Below, one piece after another: positions 22,256 to 35,102 of a stretch of DNA of 64,000 bases. How positions within the stretch are numbered: the first letter of the stretch is position 1; each line of letters starts with the position of its first letter. A model generated the notes under the pieces. The model had not been told where the DNA came from, did not search any database, and worked only from the letters and a program-made list of their open reading frames with translations. The position numbers and the translations under genes were made by a program. This stretch comes from Dipteris shenzhenensis (Eukaryota; Polypodiophyta; Polypodiopsida; Gleicheniales), in the NCBI GenBank assembly GCA_047967505.1, contig CM106541.1, one strand, 5' to 3'.

Positions 22256-24319
22256 CTTGTAGTAGTAGAAGAGATAGGTAGGCCAAGAGACACAAGAGTG
22301 AGCTTGTAGGCCAGAAGACATGAGACAAAGTAGGGAGGCACAGTCAAGGGAGAGCCAGAGTAGCCAAAGATCGTGGCCAAGGGAGAAGATGTAGTTACAA
22401 GACAGCCAGGACCACAAGGATGTGGTATGTTAGTTTTTTATCACTTATCACTTGCAAATGCAAGTTGCAAATGCAACGTGCTTTTACTCAAAAAGCATTT
22501 TACATGGACTATGCTTTTTAGTCCAACCAAACATGCATACACCCTACCCTCTTCTCTTCTCCTCCCATCAAGTGCACATTAGCATGATGCTTGAAGAACC
22601 CTTCAGCTACCACAACTAAAGTATGGTGTGATGGTCTAGAGGGGTTCTTCTTTTGAGGTAGCAACAACAACTCTTACAATAAGTACCTGGGTGTACTATT
22701 TGCATTGCCACCTATCTTTCGTGAATTTTGTCTACTAAAATTGGCATTGCCCTTGTACTTCTTTCCAACATATCACCTGTGCTGTAAGAAACTAGGGAAA
22801 CCTATTAGAAATAATTGAAAGACAATGTTATATATTTGAGATCCAATCTGTTCAGCCTAGAAGGTCTCTTGCTCTATGATAAATGTTGTGAAAATCACAA
22901 TTTTTATGTGACTAGCTCACTGTAGTAGCTTTTGTATGGTACCTCTAAGAGCCCTTCCTTTTAAAACTATGGTTCCTTCCTCCTCATTTTTCTCACCTTA
23001 CTCCTCTTCCATTCCAAACCTTAACTCTAGCTTCTTATCCCAACTCTCAATTATGCAATTCTTCTTGTTTGATCTTATGACTCTATCTTTGTGCTCATTA
23101 CATACTGCATTCCATTGTTTCATCTTCACTACTGCATTGACATCATTGTCAAATGATGGTCTTTTAGTACATGTTTGCTCCAACCCAAAGAAATGCATCA
23201 AACTACTAATCCACCATGCTTACAAGATCACGAGCTTGGGCATCCTATTCTAGCATCCTTTTGTGACTCATGTGACCTTCATTTTGAAATTATACAATCT
23301 ATCCCTGATCTCTTTTATGGTCTTTATCTCTCTCTCCTATACAAGCTATCTATTTTATCTAGTAATCGCTCTCAAAGTACTTGGTGCTTGTGCTTAGAGA
23401 CAATGGAACCTTCCATCCCATAGAAAAAAGTGTGTGAAAGTTAGAAAATTAGATACAATATCTACACATATAAAATCCATGTGCTAATGCAATATGTGGT
23501 TTACAAGATATAGTGCATGAGACAAAATCCATGCAAAACAAAAAAGACAAATACCAGCTCCCAATTTGAGAGAGTCCAAGGACTTGACCCTAAGTACAAT
23601 CCCATCTATCTCTTGTGCCTTGTGAGCACAAGGCTAGGGACAACTCTACAAGCCAGACCTTGCATGCCTAGCTAATGATAGTAGAGGATAAATTACCTCC
23701 CAAATCACAATAAGTTGCAAATAAGCTGGTGACATGCTCATATAGAGGAGGCGATATTAGTACCACCAATAATATAAACAAATACTATTGATAACAAATA
23801 GGTTATTGGCTATAACATGACTTCTATTAGTGAAAACAACGCTCTATACCACCAACAATATTGATGGTACCACTAAGAAAATTTGCACCAAACTTTCCAA
23901 TTGGTAGTATCCCTTTTAACAATGGTAGTACCAAAAACTACTTATAGATGTTGGCAAGTTAATAGTAGTATGATTAGCACTTATTAGCGGTACGAGTCAT
24001 TTCATCAATGGTAAATAGCTAGTTAGTGCTAATAGTGGTACGAGTCATTTCATCAATGGTAAATAGCTATTTTCCCTTTAAGACCGACAAGGTTTTTTCA
24101 TCATCACATACATGATTTCATGAACATGATGTTCACAAATATAAATAACACAAAAAGTTTTGTGATTACGTAATCCTTGGTCCTCTCAGCTTTTCAAATT
24201 CACCTCCTATAGGCTGTATACATTCAATGCATAAGCTATGGTTGCATCACTTTTATTTCCAACATCATAGAGCCATGCTTCAATTGAAATAATAAAATAA
24301 ACCTTTTGAAATTTTAGAG
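22253..24319. other. no gene recognised; one 48-bp tandem duplication
   Basis: The open frame at 22936-23253 has no recognisable content. A short tandem repeat sharing GGTACGAGTCATTTCATCAA lies at 23983-24020 and 24031-24068. Confidence 0.6.
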
Positions 24320-24429
24320 AGAGAGAGAGAGAGATCATATCAATGTCTGTGGGCAGAGAAAATGACCCATGGTGATGGATAGGTAGATAGATCATATTAA
24401 TGTTTGTGAGGGCCAAAATGCCCCGTTTG

Positions 24430-24441
24430 AGGGGGGGGGGG

Positions 24442-24474
<33 letters not shown>

Positions 24475-26100
24475 CTAGAGAGAGAGAGAGAGAGAGAGAG
24501 AGGGATAGGATTGAGAAGAAGACCTATGAGTTCTTCTTCTTCATCATCTTCTTTTTGCTTAATAATCAATAATAGAGGAGGAACACACCCTGCAAAACTC
24601 ATTCTCTCTCCCTCCTTCCTCTCTCTATCTTTCTTGAAAGTTTGAACAAAGGCATGGTTACTATGGATAAGATAGTTACTTGACTTTAAGTTGGAAGTGG
24701 GGAAGATGCATAGACTAATGTGGATAATGAAGTTTCAAATTTCAAATTGCAATGAAAAAAAGGGAAATTAAGAAATTCATGAAAAAACTATTGTCAGAAT
24801 TTCAAATTTTGAGCTTTCTCATGTGAGGTAAAGATTTGAAATTCCAATCTAAATCAAATAAATTTGAAATTTTGCATTAAAAAAATAAGTATCAAAGGTT
24901 AGTTTTAAACTCAACCATGAGTATCCTCCACGGTGCTTGAGGCTCTCCTCTCATGAAGGGAGAAGGTTAGTTTTAAAACCATCCTCGGGTATCCAAGGCC
25001 TCAAGCAAGTTGGAGGATAGTCAAGCTTGGTTTTGAAACCTCCTAGGTACCCTCCACTATGCTTGAGTCCCTCTCTTAGGAGAGGTTCTAGCAAGGATCA
25101 ACGGCTCTCCCTTCCTCTTAGGAGACATGCTACCAAGGGTGCAAAAGATAGGTGCCATTAAGGATCCAAGGCTCTGCCTTGCTCTTAGGAGAGGTGCTAG
25201 AAAGCTTAGTTTTGAATCATGTTCCATCACTAAGGCCTTATTTGCCATAAGGAGAGGTGCTACAATGATTGATTTTCATTGACCTTGACTATCCTACACC
25301 TTGCTTGAGGCTCTCCTCTCCCAAAAGGGGAAGTGCCACTGAGATCAGCTAAAAAAAACCATCCTTGGGTTTCCATGGCCTAAAGAAAGATGGGGGATAT
25401 TCAAGGTTGTTTTAGAAACAAACTTTATTATCCTCATCCATTGCCAAGGGAGACTTTATAAAGTGAATTGGTGATGGAGAATGGTACCCAAGGTTGGATA
25501 TCTTATTTATGACCAAGAATCCCTCACAAGGGAGGTGCCTTGGGTATCCTCCACCTTGCTTGCTATCCTTTCCTTCTTGAATACCCAAGGTTGGTCTTAA
25601 AACCAAACATGGGTAGCTTGCTCCATTGTCCAGGATATCCTTACTCTTAAGAGAGGTGCTAACACTAAGGCTGGTTTTAAAACTGACCTTCACTCTCACT
25701 GCATTGCTTGAGATGCTCCATTTTCAAAAGGAGAAGTGTCACCAAGGTTAGATTTGAAAGGAGACCTTTCATTTCCAAAATGAGAGGCAAAAGGAGAAGT
25801 GCTTGAGGCCCTCCCTTCTAAAAGGAGAAGTGCCAACAAGGTCAATTTTGAAACTAAGCTTGACTATCTAGGGCCTCTAGCAAGGTGGAGGATAGTGAAT
25901 TGGAGGAGGATACCCAAGGTTGGTTTGAAGATCGATATGTTACTTCACCTTTAGGCATATCACTTATAGGTTACAAAACTAAGCCTGGTGGCACAAGAGA
26001 TGGCCTACGAGAGATGATGTTAAACATGACAAAGAAATTGATTATCCTTTATCTACTTCTTCAAGCACAAACCCAAGGATCTAGATCAAGTGCATAGCTA
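24430..26100. repeat. duplicated block, unit 1: (GA)n plus TTC-rich plus minisatellite
   Basis: Starts with Gn-(AG)n (24430-24502) and TTCTTCTTC. Then comes unique sequence with AATAATCAATAATAGAGGAG (24561), which recurs at 26240, an offset of about 1680 bp. From about 24900 it becomes a degenerate minisatellite built on AAGGTTGGTTTTAAAACCAACCTTGG-like palindromes plus GAGGCTCTCCTCTC-like strings. Confidence 0.8.
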
Positions 26101-26107
26101 AATAAGG

Positions 26108-26110
<3 letters not shown>

Positions 26111-26192
<82 letters not shown>

Positions 26193-27440
26193 AGAAGAAG
26201 AAGACATGTGACTTCTTCTTCTTCTTCTTCTTCTTGCACAATAATCAATGATAGAGGAGGAACACACCTTGCAAAATCCCTTCTCTCTCCCTCCTACCAT
26301 CCCTCTCTCTTTCTTGAAAGTTTTAAAAGAGGCAAGGTGCATGTTGATAAGATAGCTTCTTGACTTTGAATTAGAAGTAAGAAAGATGTACAAACAAATG
26401 TGGATAACAAAGTTTAAAATTTCAAATTTCAATGAAAAAAGCAAGTTAAGAAACTCATGAAAATACTATTTTTAGAAATTTCAAATTTAAACCTTTTTCT
26501 ATCGAGTAAAGATATCCAATTCCAATGTAAATCAAGCAAAATCTAAAAACTTCATTGAATTTCGATACACGAGGTTTGTTTTTAAATTGTCCTTGAATAT
26601 CCTCTACCTTGCCTAATTCTTTCCTCTTGCAAAAGGAGAAGTTCAGTTTTAACACTGACCTTGGGTATCCAAGTCCTAATGCAAGTTGGATAATAGTCAA
26701 GGTTGGTGGTTTTGAAACCTATCTGGGTATCCTTCATTATGCTTGAGGCCCACCCTTCAAAAATGAGAATTGCCACCCTGCATATCACTCTCGCCTCCCA
26801 AATATCCAAGGATCTTGCTCTATCATTAAGTACATCCTTTACTCATAGGAGATGTTCTACAACCATGGTTGTCCTCCGACTTGTCTAAGACATTTCTCTT
26901 CCACAAGAAGATGTGTCATGAAGGTCAGTTTTAAAACCAACCTTGGGTATTCTATTTGATCAGCATGGCCATCCTCCAGTAGGACATGTTCTAGCAAGGT
27001 TGGTTTTAAAAAAGATGTGGGATATCCTCCATGTTGCTTGAGGCCCTCCCTTCCAAAAGGTGGATTGCCACTAAGGTCAAACCTTGATTATTAAAGGCCT
27101 CAACCAAGATGGAGAATACCCAAGGCTAGTTTCTAATCTGAGCTTAGGTATCCTCCTCCATCTCCAAGGGAGACTTCCAAGAATTTATTGGTGATGCAAA
27201 ATGATACCCAAGGTTGGTTTTAAAACTAACCTTGGATATCTTGCTCTATCACTATGGCTATCACCTGTAGGGGAGGGGCCTTCTCCCTTTCTGTTAGGAG
27301 AGGAGACTACTATGGTTCCTTTTAAGATCAACCTTAGCTATCCTTTGCCTTGCTTAAGACCCTGCCCTTTCAAAAGGAGAGTCACTACTAAGGTTGATTT
27401 TAAACCCGATGTTGTTTAGCCCACTATATCACCAAGAATT
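26111..27440. repeat. duplicated block, unit 2
   Basis: Same order as unit 1: (AG)n (26111-26188), GAAGAAGAAG/TTCTTCTTC inverted pair, unique block to about 26550, then the palindrome-based minisatellite, for example CAAGGTTGGTTTTAAAAC at about 27209. Non-coding. Confidence 0.8.
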
Positions 27441-27464
27441 TCCATTTAACTTACAAGGAGACCC

Positions 27465-28050
27465 TGGTTATGTTAAGTGAAGGGAGCATATAATTGACGA
27501 GTGCAGGTGGGATTGTCAACAAAAACCAGCGTTTTGCCTTAGCATAGCCCTTCCTTCCCACAAGGGTCCCCCTTTCACCATTCAAATGTCTGGAGGTCCT
27601 GGCTCGGGCTTGTGGTGGGGTAACTCACAAGAAATGTGTGTTGGTTAGTTTGAGACCATGGGTACGTTACTTGAGGGGGGGAGCATATAGTTGACAAGTG
27701 AAGGTGTGATTGTCGATAAAAACACCTCCCCATCATCATTTCAAGTTTTCAGAAGGTGTTTGCTGAGGCAGAGGCTTGTGGTGGGTTAAGTTATAGGGAA
27801 GGTGTGTTGGTGTGAGACCATGGTTACGTTACTTGAGGGGAGCATATAGTTGACTAGTGCAAGCATGACTGTTGACAAAAACACCTCCCTATCATCCTTT
27901 CAAATGTTTGGAGGTCAAAGGGGCGTGATGGAAAACACCTCCCAATCATCCTTTCACATGTTTGGAGGTCGTGTGGGTGCACAGGCGTGTGGTGGGGTAA
28001 GTCATAGGAAAGGTGTGTTGGTTACTGAAAGGCCATGGGTACTGAGAGCT
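27465..28050 (+). pseudogene. fossil tandem copies of the Sec61-beta promoter and start region
   Basis: Three or four degenerate units carry landmarks of the real locus in the same order. These are GTGTGTTGGTTA, GAGACCA(T/A)GGGTA, then (A/G)TATAGTTGACTAG (27484, 27682, 27841; real copy 28589-28602), then ATGTCTGGAGGTCCTGG-like start sequence. That last string is at 27586 (best match, ATGTCTGGAGGTCCTGGCTC), 27904 and 27958. None has a continuing frame. Confidence 0.75.
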
Positions 28051-28560
28051 GCACAGGCTTGTGGTCGGTTAATACTTAGTGTACACACTTCTAATGGTGT
28101 GCAACCAGAGACGATTGGCTTTCTGTTCACGCGTTTTTAGAAAAAAGAGCACATTCAATGTAGAGTATACTAAGTAAGGATGCATAGAGCCTCTGCAAGC
28201 CTTAGTTGGCATTGATAGATTGGCTATTTAGCATCCCTGGCAGGTGTTGAGGGTGCTGGACTAGTGTGCAGTGGGAGCTGCAGGGTTAAGGACCAATGCG
28301 AAGTCGCCGCCGCCGTTGTCGTAGTTGATTGGCTAAAAGAACAATGGCGCACTGGTGGTCCATGTCGTACCCTCAGGAATGAATCGCGTGGCCAAATACT
28401 TCTAGGGATGTGTGGTCAGCATCACGAGATGTGCATGACGGGAATTGTGTGCATGGGCTCTAAGATGCCCTAAGATACAACAACAACGGGCCCTAAGATA
28501 TACAACGGGCAGAGTGTGCACACTGGCCCTACAACAACACCACCGGGGTGTGTTGGTTAT
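28051..28560. other. gap between fossil copies and the Sec61-beta promoter
   Basis: Short frames only. The end (GGGTGTGTTGGTTATTGAGAG, about 28547-28566, shown here in part) is the intact version of a landmark in the fossil copies. Confidence 0.6.
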
Positions 28561-28581
28561 TGAGAGACCAAGGGTAAGGTT

Positions 28582-28588
28582 TATAAAA
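28582..28588 (+). promoter_or_regulatory. TATA box of Sec61-beta gene
   Basis: TATAAAA 95 bases before the ATG. A transcription start near 28612-28620 would give a leader of about 60 bases. Confidence 0.65.
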
Positions 28589-28676
28589 GGTATAGTTGAC
28601 TAGGAGGAGCATTTTCTGCTTTGAGCAAATTCCTTGCGTTCTTTTCGCACATCGTCTTCGCTATCAGCTTTTGAAA

Positions 28677-28946
28677 ATGTCTGGAGGTCCTGGTTCAGGC
28701 ACAGGCCCCCGCGGCAATGTTGGGCCTCGCCGGCGCCGAATCACAGGAGCTTCTGGTGCTGGTGGCGGTGGATCTGCCTTCGGTGGTGGCGGTGGTAGTA
28801 ACATGCTCCGTTTCTACACCGATGATGCCCCAGGTTTGAAGATCACCCCCACTGTTGTCTTGGTCATGAGCCTCTGCTTCATCGGCTTCGTTACCGCCCT
28901 CCATGTTGTTGGCAAGCTCTACAGTTACCGATCCGGTGGCGCCTGA
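28677..28946 (+). CDS. SEC61B: protein transport protein Sec61 subunit beta
   Basis: Small tail-anchored subunit of the Sec61 translocon, which moves or inserts nascent proteins at the ER membrane. The 89-residue protein starts at ATG 28677 (context AAAATGTC); the upstream in-frame extension to 28596 has no Met and lies at the expected leader. Residues 1-42 are Gly/Pro/Arg-rich and cytosolic, with PRRRRITG at 17-24. Residues 43-58 ([16 protein letters not shown]) are the family signature. About 59-78 ([20 protein letters not shown]) form the C-terminal membrane anchor, and [11 protein letters not shown] follows. Length and all hallmarks are normal and there is no intron in the coding part. 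It is the only plainly intact gene in the window. Degenerate copies of its 5' region lie upstream. Confidence 0.96.
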   Translation: MSGGPGSGTGPRGNVGPRRRRITGASGAGGGGSAFGGGGGSNMLRFYTDDAPGLKITPTVVLVMSLCFIGFVTALHVVGKLYSYRSGGA

Positions 28947-31019
28947 CTTTCAGCCTTCGTTTTCTTGTGGACTCCGCCTTCTCGGGTCCATTTGTAACCT
29001 GAGAGCCTTCTTTAAACAGCGAAAGGATTTTTACTTCTTGCAGATATAGGCGGGATCTGAAGGTCTCGTGTGAAATTTAGGGATACTAAGTCATTTGACG
29101 TTTAAAAATCAGTCGTTTTTTCATAAGGACGGTAAATCTTTCAGAATTTGTCTGCCGATTTTTGTAGTACTTCCCGTTGTATCGGAACGCTGAGGGTAGC
29201 ATGATTGATGGTTTCTCATTTGTGGTAATATCTGCTTCCTATCTTTGAAAAAGAAAGCAATTGAACGAGATGAACCTTGGACAATTAATTTATTGGCGTT
29301 TTCCTTGATCGTACGTGTACAAAGGCTTGGCAGAGTGCTGTTTATATGATATGTGAGTTTTGGCCGACGGTGTTAAAAAGAGACCATTAATCAAGCTACA
29401 ATTTCTTGAAGAAAATTAGCTCAGTGTCCCTATTCTCACAACTCTTGTTTATTGCCCAGGGTCCTCTGAAAGTATTAGCTCTGCTTCTTTTCGCTGGTAA
29501 TTATCCCAGAATTTCCAGTGATTTATATGTGTCATGTAATGTTGAAAATGTTTCCTGCTACAGTACAGGGAAGGCAGGTGATATTAAGCAGTTAGTGATA
29601 GTCGCCATTGATTGTTCATTATTGTAAATCAACGTTACCCTAGTTGTCTTAATGTACATAGCAATGATTCAAAAGATTGGAATTTACGTTTCTTGTACTG
29701 AAAATGTCCTTAATAGCTCCAAATTATTCAAATGGTTTCCTGAGGAAGGTTGAGGTGCTTGGTTCCAAATGAAGTGGAAAATGCTCATTTTAGGCAGAAG
29801 CTACTGCAGGTCAACGTTTCAGAAAGGTTGAGGTTGGCGTTTAAAGGAAGACCAGTAGTTGTGATAATTCTTGGGGCCATCAGTGGGATTAAGGCTCTGA
29901 ATGCACCTTTTAAAAAAAAGGCAAGTCTTTTGTCAAAAATTCAATTCAGATGTACTCATATGCTGCAAATGATAAAGGGCAAACATAATTTGCCCTTTGC
30001 AGGAAACGAGTGTCTATGAGCCTACAGCTGGCTCGATTTCCATTGGGCTTTTTGTGTTGCGAGCTGCTCGTGCTTCTTTATCTAATGACCAATCATGCTT
30101 GGTGCTTGCTTTAACCACCCTATTTTCTATTGCCCTAAAGTTGTAAATTTAAGTATGAGCATTTTCTATGGATTTTGGGCAATCTTGGGGGAGGTTTTGG
30201 TTACATGTCTCCCTGGCCAGGGTAATAATGGACTTATGCAAAAGTTTCACACTTTGACCATTTTCGTGTGCCACATGCATCCTCTGGCTAGGCTACATAG
30301 GTGTAATTCTGTCCAGATGATGATGTGGCAGAGTACCCTAGACTAGTCGTGTCTACGTAGAGTACATACTCCTTGTTGTGAACCTCTCCAGGTAGCACCT
30401 ACCCATAGGGTTGAGCAGCATACACAGTACCCAGATGGGAATCTGATGACTTCCTTTGGGCACCCTAAGAGCTGCAGCAAAAGGCATCAAACACAGTGGA
30501 ACAGCTAGAAAAGACAGCAATCACAGCAGGCCACTCACACAAATATAGCAGCGGCTGCACGGACAATAAAGGTCACCCCTAGCAAGGACAATGTGGGCCG
30601 TGAGGACAGCCTGTGGCGTTGTGGGGGCAGCTCAAGGGCTGCAGCCAGCTGGCACAGGCACAGGAGGGCCTCCATGTGCAGGAAAAAAGCTGGCCAAGGG
30701 AGGCATGCAATGAGCTTGGGCAGTATAATGACAGGGGTGGGTGGGGAGGTAGGGGTGGACCTTTAGTAACAATGGTGAGCAGCAAGCAATACCAGTAGAA
30801 GGACGTCGTTACGCTTGCCTAGTCTATGAGACCTAGGTGACATGCTTTTGCATGCATGTGAAATTGTAAGGCTTATCCCAAATCATTCCTTGATTTCTTA
30901 TGGAAAATAATTTGCTTCTAGAAGACAAGAATTGTAAGGCTTGTCCCAAATCATTCCATGATTTTTTCTAGAAGATCAATGCAATGAAGTTATCATGGTT
31001 GATAGGACCATGGTTTTGG
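28947..31019. other. Sec61-beta 3' flank, no further gene recognised
   Basis: The first few hundred bases should include the 3' untranslated region. No other coding frame is convincing. A short direct repeat (AATTGTAAGGCTT(A/G)TCCCAA) occurs at about 30863 and 30931. Confidence 0.6.
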
Positions 31020-34000
31020 AGGATGTGGTGGCTAGTTGATGTTATGGCAAAAGGACACTTGGGGAGGATGGACTCCTACTGGAGTTTTGCTAGGTGTTTT
31101 GGGACACGGTGGGCCCTCACTTAATGGAGCTTTGGAAAGATTCAAAAGAAAAAGGATTCTTGGATCCAAGAATTGACACAAGGATGATCAAACTAATATC
31201 GAGAGGAGGTCCCAAAGAACATAAAAAATTGGAGGCCATTGACCATGTTGAACGCTAGCTACAAGATTTTGGCCAAAGATTTGGCCATTAGATTAAAGAT
31301 CAAGATGCATAAGTGGATAAGAGAAGAGCAAAAAGGATTTATTCTAAGGTTTTACTTACTGGAGGTAGTTCTCACACTCTGGGAAGGGCTAGAGCTAGCT
31401 AAGGAAACACACCAAGATATATGCTTCCTCAAAGTAGACTTGAATAAAGCCTATGAGAGGATGGAATGGGGCCTTATCCTTTCCTCTCTTTAGGACATGG
31501 GGGTAGGACCTGGCTTCATAGCTCACGTGGAGGCCCTTCTTTCCCAGGCCAGAGGAAAGGTAGAGATTAACGGCAAGGTTTCCCCTTGCTTTGCGCAAAA
31601 GAGGTCCATTAGACAAGGATGCGCTCTAGCACCCTTACTATTCGCTATAGCAACGGATGCACTTGGATAGCTCATTCAAGACAAGGTTGACAGCGGAACC
31701 CTGAAAGGAATACAAGTGGAAGAAGGGAGACAGATCATCTGTCAACAATTTGCTGACGATACCAGCCTGACACCGCACAACGATGAGCAATTAGTGGTTG
31801 ATGTGTTGGAATGGCTAAATGTCTTTTGTCTAGCCTCAGGCTCTAGAATTAACCACAAAAAATTAGGCATACATGGTACCAGGAATCCACCTCCCCATCT
31901 CCTCTTAGATATATGATGCAAAGTTATAAGAGAAAGAGAGATTTTCAGACTTCTTGGTATCCCTATGGGGTTCGATTGCTCGTTAAATTATTTGTGGGAT
32001 TGGGTAATTGATAAAGTAAAGAATAATCTCAATAAGTGGCAAGGCCTCCAGCCAACTTTGGCAAGAAGAAATGGCAAGAAGAAAGTTTGTACTAAACCAC
32101 TACATCTATCCCTCGATCCTTTACTTTATCTCCTATTGGACTCCAACCAAAAAGAGCTTGGGGAAAATCAACAACCTTTTTTGGTCCTTGTGGGGGGGGG
32201 GTGGACATTGCCCATCACAAGATGGCCAAGGTTAAATGGCAAGTTTGCACGATGCCCAAAGATTTAGGAGGGTTGGGGATTGTGAATATTGAGAAGTCAG
32301 TGGCAAGATTCATGAAACAATGGATAACTAAGGCATTTCAAAATCATTAATCAATCTGGGCTACTCTAATTCTTTGCAATCTTAAAAAAGTCAGACTCAA
32401 TAGATGTAGACATTGGAAGCAGATTACTTTTGAGGTGGCACTGTTGGGTAGTGAAACTTGTATCGCCAAAGGGTCAAAACTCTCGAAGGGAATGTGGCAA
32501 GCATGGGAGTCAACACGCTTGTATATCAAGTGGAAGGGCTTCTCAAGAAAGATGGGCTCCTTTTATAGTCAAGACTCGGTGTGGTTCCCCACAATCTGGC
32601 CGAATGCACAAGCGATGAAGACCTGAAAGCGGCACTCAGACTTAACAAGAAGAGGGAATAAGAATCTGGGGGGATTTGTGGAACCGAGAGCATGGAAACT
32701 AGATGGAAAATGGAAGTTTGATAGCCAGGTATCAACTCAACAAATTTGACTTGAGACTGATACACGAGAGACTGCTACTTTGGTCAAGAGAAAGCCTGTT
32801 GTGGATGGGAGGCCGCCTCAAACTGTCCCTGAGGGAATTCAGATGGGCAGGGCAAAACCAAATGACTCTTATCCCTATTTGGGTGGAAAGGAAGAGATAA
32901 TAAGGACACTCAACTTGAAATGGCATAGGAGAGACTCGAGTAGAACCTGGAGGAAGAGATTCGAAAAGGTGTGGGATAAGAACATCTCTGAGAAGCACTC
33001 CTACCTTCTTTGGTTAATCGTGCACAAAGGAGTCTGAGCAGCCAGTTGAGCACGAAGCATCGGTCATGGGGATGTAATGTGCAAGAGATGTAGGTGTGCA
33101 TAGGAGGACATCCCGCACCTCTTTCTTAACTGTAGACACTCCAAAACATCGTGGTCCTCAGCGTAGGTCTATCACGCCAGACTACCGCTCAACTATGCTT
33201 ACCTTCTACTTGGCGGCATGCCTAGCAGAGCACCCCTCATCTAGAATGTTATTCGTGCGTCCGCACTATGGTCAATTTGGTTTTTTCGATGTGCAAAACT
33301 GTTTAACGATAAGATTGTTAATGCTATTGATTTCTTTCTAAATCTATGTATGCAACCAGGAACGAAGTGATAATCTGCAAAAAATCCTCACAGCCTAGAC
33401 GTAGATACATGTGCTCGTCTAGAAAGAGGACAACTTGGCCAAAGAAGAGAACAACCTGTTGGCTCAACTACGAGATCTTGTAGAGAGAGAAGCGAATGAA
33501 AGAGAGTAGGCGATACGCCAAGAGCAGAGCACCCCGGCTCCTCAAGGAACGCAACTGCTCTACCCCAATCAGGGTGTTGCCCCTCCTTTCTTTCCCATCC
33601 CTACTACTGTATCGGTTACTCCTTCCTATTCTTGCAGAAGAGTGCCGCGATGCAAAGTGTGCTACCCTCACAAGCTCAGGAAATTGCCACCCCCACTGGA
33701 CCACAGAGAGCCTCACCAAGCCAACCCCCTTTCAAAAGACCAATGTCACGTGCGGACCCGGAGAGCGCTACTGCTAAAGTATGCAAAGAAATCATTTCAA
33801 GGGAACAATTCATTCAGTCCCTGCTGTTGTGACCAATCAGAGAACTCCCAAAGAAAGCCAAGAAGTGCATGTGCCCGTGCCCTTACATGCATATACCGGG
33901 CACAATTGTTATCAAAGTTGTCTCCCACGCTATACCAAAGGATGAAACAAATCGAATTACTACCTTTGGATAGATGTATCTGAACACAGCACTGCCTTCC

Positions 34001-34090
34001 CCCATTTAGGGATAGAAACATTTTGATGTAAAAATGTTTGTCTATTTTTTGGACTTGATAATATAAACCCGCATTTTATTAAAAAAAAAC
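31020..34090 (+). mobile_element. LINE (non-LTR retrotransposon), damaged
   Basis: The reverse transcriptase part starts near 31060, a zinc-binding tail lies near 33080-33135, and an A-run at 34081-34089 is a likely poly(A) tail. This gives a 5'-truncated LINE in the plus orientation. No endonuclease domain or ORF1 was identified. 33140-34080 holds frames without recognisable motifs. Confidence 0.7.
31060..33140 (+). pseudogene. LINE reverse transcriptase with zf-RVT-like tail
   Basis: In order: DTVGPHLMELWKDSKEKG, NWRPLTMLNASYKILAKDLA (start of the RT core), FLKVDLNKAYERMEWGLI (motif A with D), RSIRQGCALAPLLFAIAT (motif B), FADDTSL at about 31753 (catalytic motif C) and FLASGSRINHKKLG-type motif D. 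The tail has CKRCRCA-EDIPHLFLNC at about 33080-33130, a Cys/His pattern of the zinc-binding domain following plant LINE RTs. Stops at 31492, 31667 and beyond, plus shifts, make it dead. Confidence 0.8.
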
Positions 34091-35066
34091 TAAAATAATA
34101 TCATTTAAACTATTCACCAAAAGCAAGAGGACTATTTATTATTATATCATTTACTAATTCTACTATTAGTTTATGATTCTCTACATTTTGCATGTTTTAC
34201 TAATTCTTTAATTAGTTTATGGTTTGCTATTGTTTGATTCCTAATTAGCTCTTTAATACCAATGATGTTATTTTATTGTATATTTTTATTTTTAATATTT
34301 AAGTTTATTCTCTAAATTAAATTTATTTATTCATTCATTCTTTTTTATTTATATTGATTTTTATTTTTTTGAATAAAAAAAGCTAGAGTAGAGTATGAAT
34401 GGTTTGGATTATTTACGACTTCTTTAATAAGTTTATGATTTTGACATTAATAATATATTATATATTTATAATATTCTTGATCAATTTTGTATAAATAATA
34501 TCATGTAACTATTGTTATAGTTATATTAATAATATTATGCATATCTATCCTTGGATCAATGACATTATATATTATTAGTATATTTATATATTTTAAAATG
34601 TTATTTTAATAATTCTGCATGAGGTAAATAAGAAAAAGTAAATATGTTTAGATATTTCTCTTGTTGATGTAAAGGAAATCCCGAAGGTATTGCCAATGCA
34701 TGAGGTGCTAATATGTTCTATTTTGGAAAAAAACCTTTTTTGGAAGGTGTTACATATGCAATAGGTTGAGAGGCAATTCACTTTTCTTTCAACATCTTGA
34801 AAAAAAAAAAAAAACAAGCAATAGACTTTTGAAGTGTTACGTACGCAAAAGGTTGGAAGGTGATTTGCCAACAACTACCACATTTTGAAACTTCTACAAC
34901 ATTGAGCTAAGGTTGAGATGTAAAGAGAACCAACATGATGGTGGAATAAATTGTGGGGTAAAGGGGTGTAGTATTTATAGTTTTTCTTAAAAATACCTAA
35001 AAACATCCCACTTAAAAGATAAAACTAACAAAAGTAAACAAGATGAATTTCATTCATGTGGTCTAC

Positions 35067-35102
<36 letters not shown>

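Noticed and set aside
29406-30346. Small ORFs downstream of Sec61-beta
   Set aside because: Each is short, starts within the untranslated or intergenic region and has no recognisable content.
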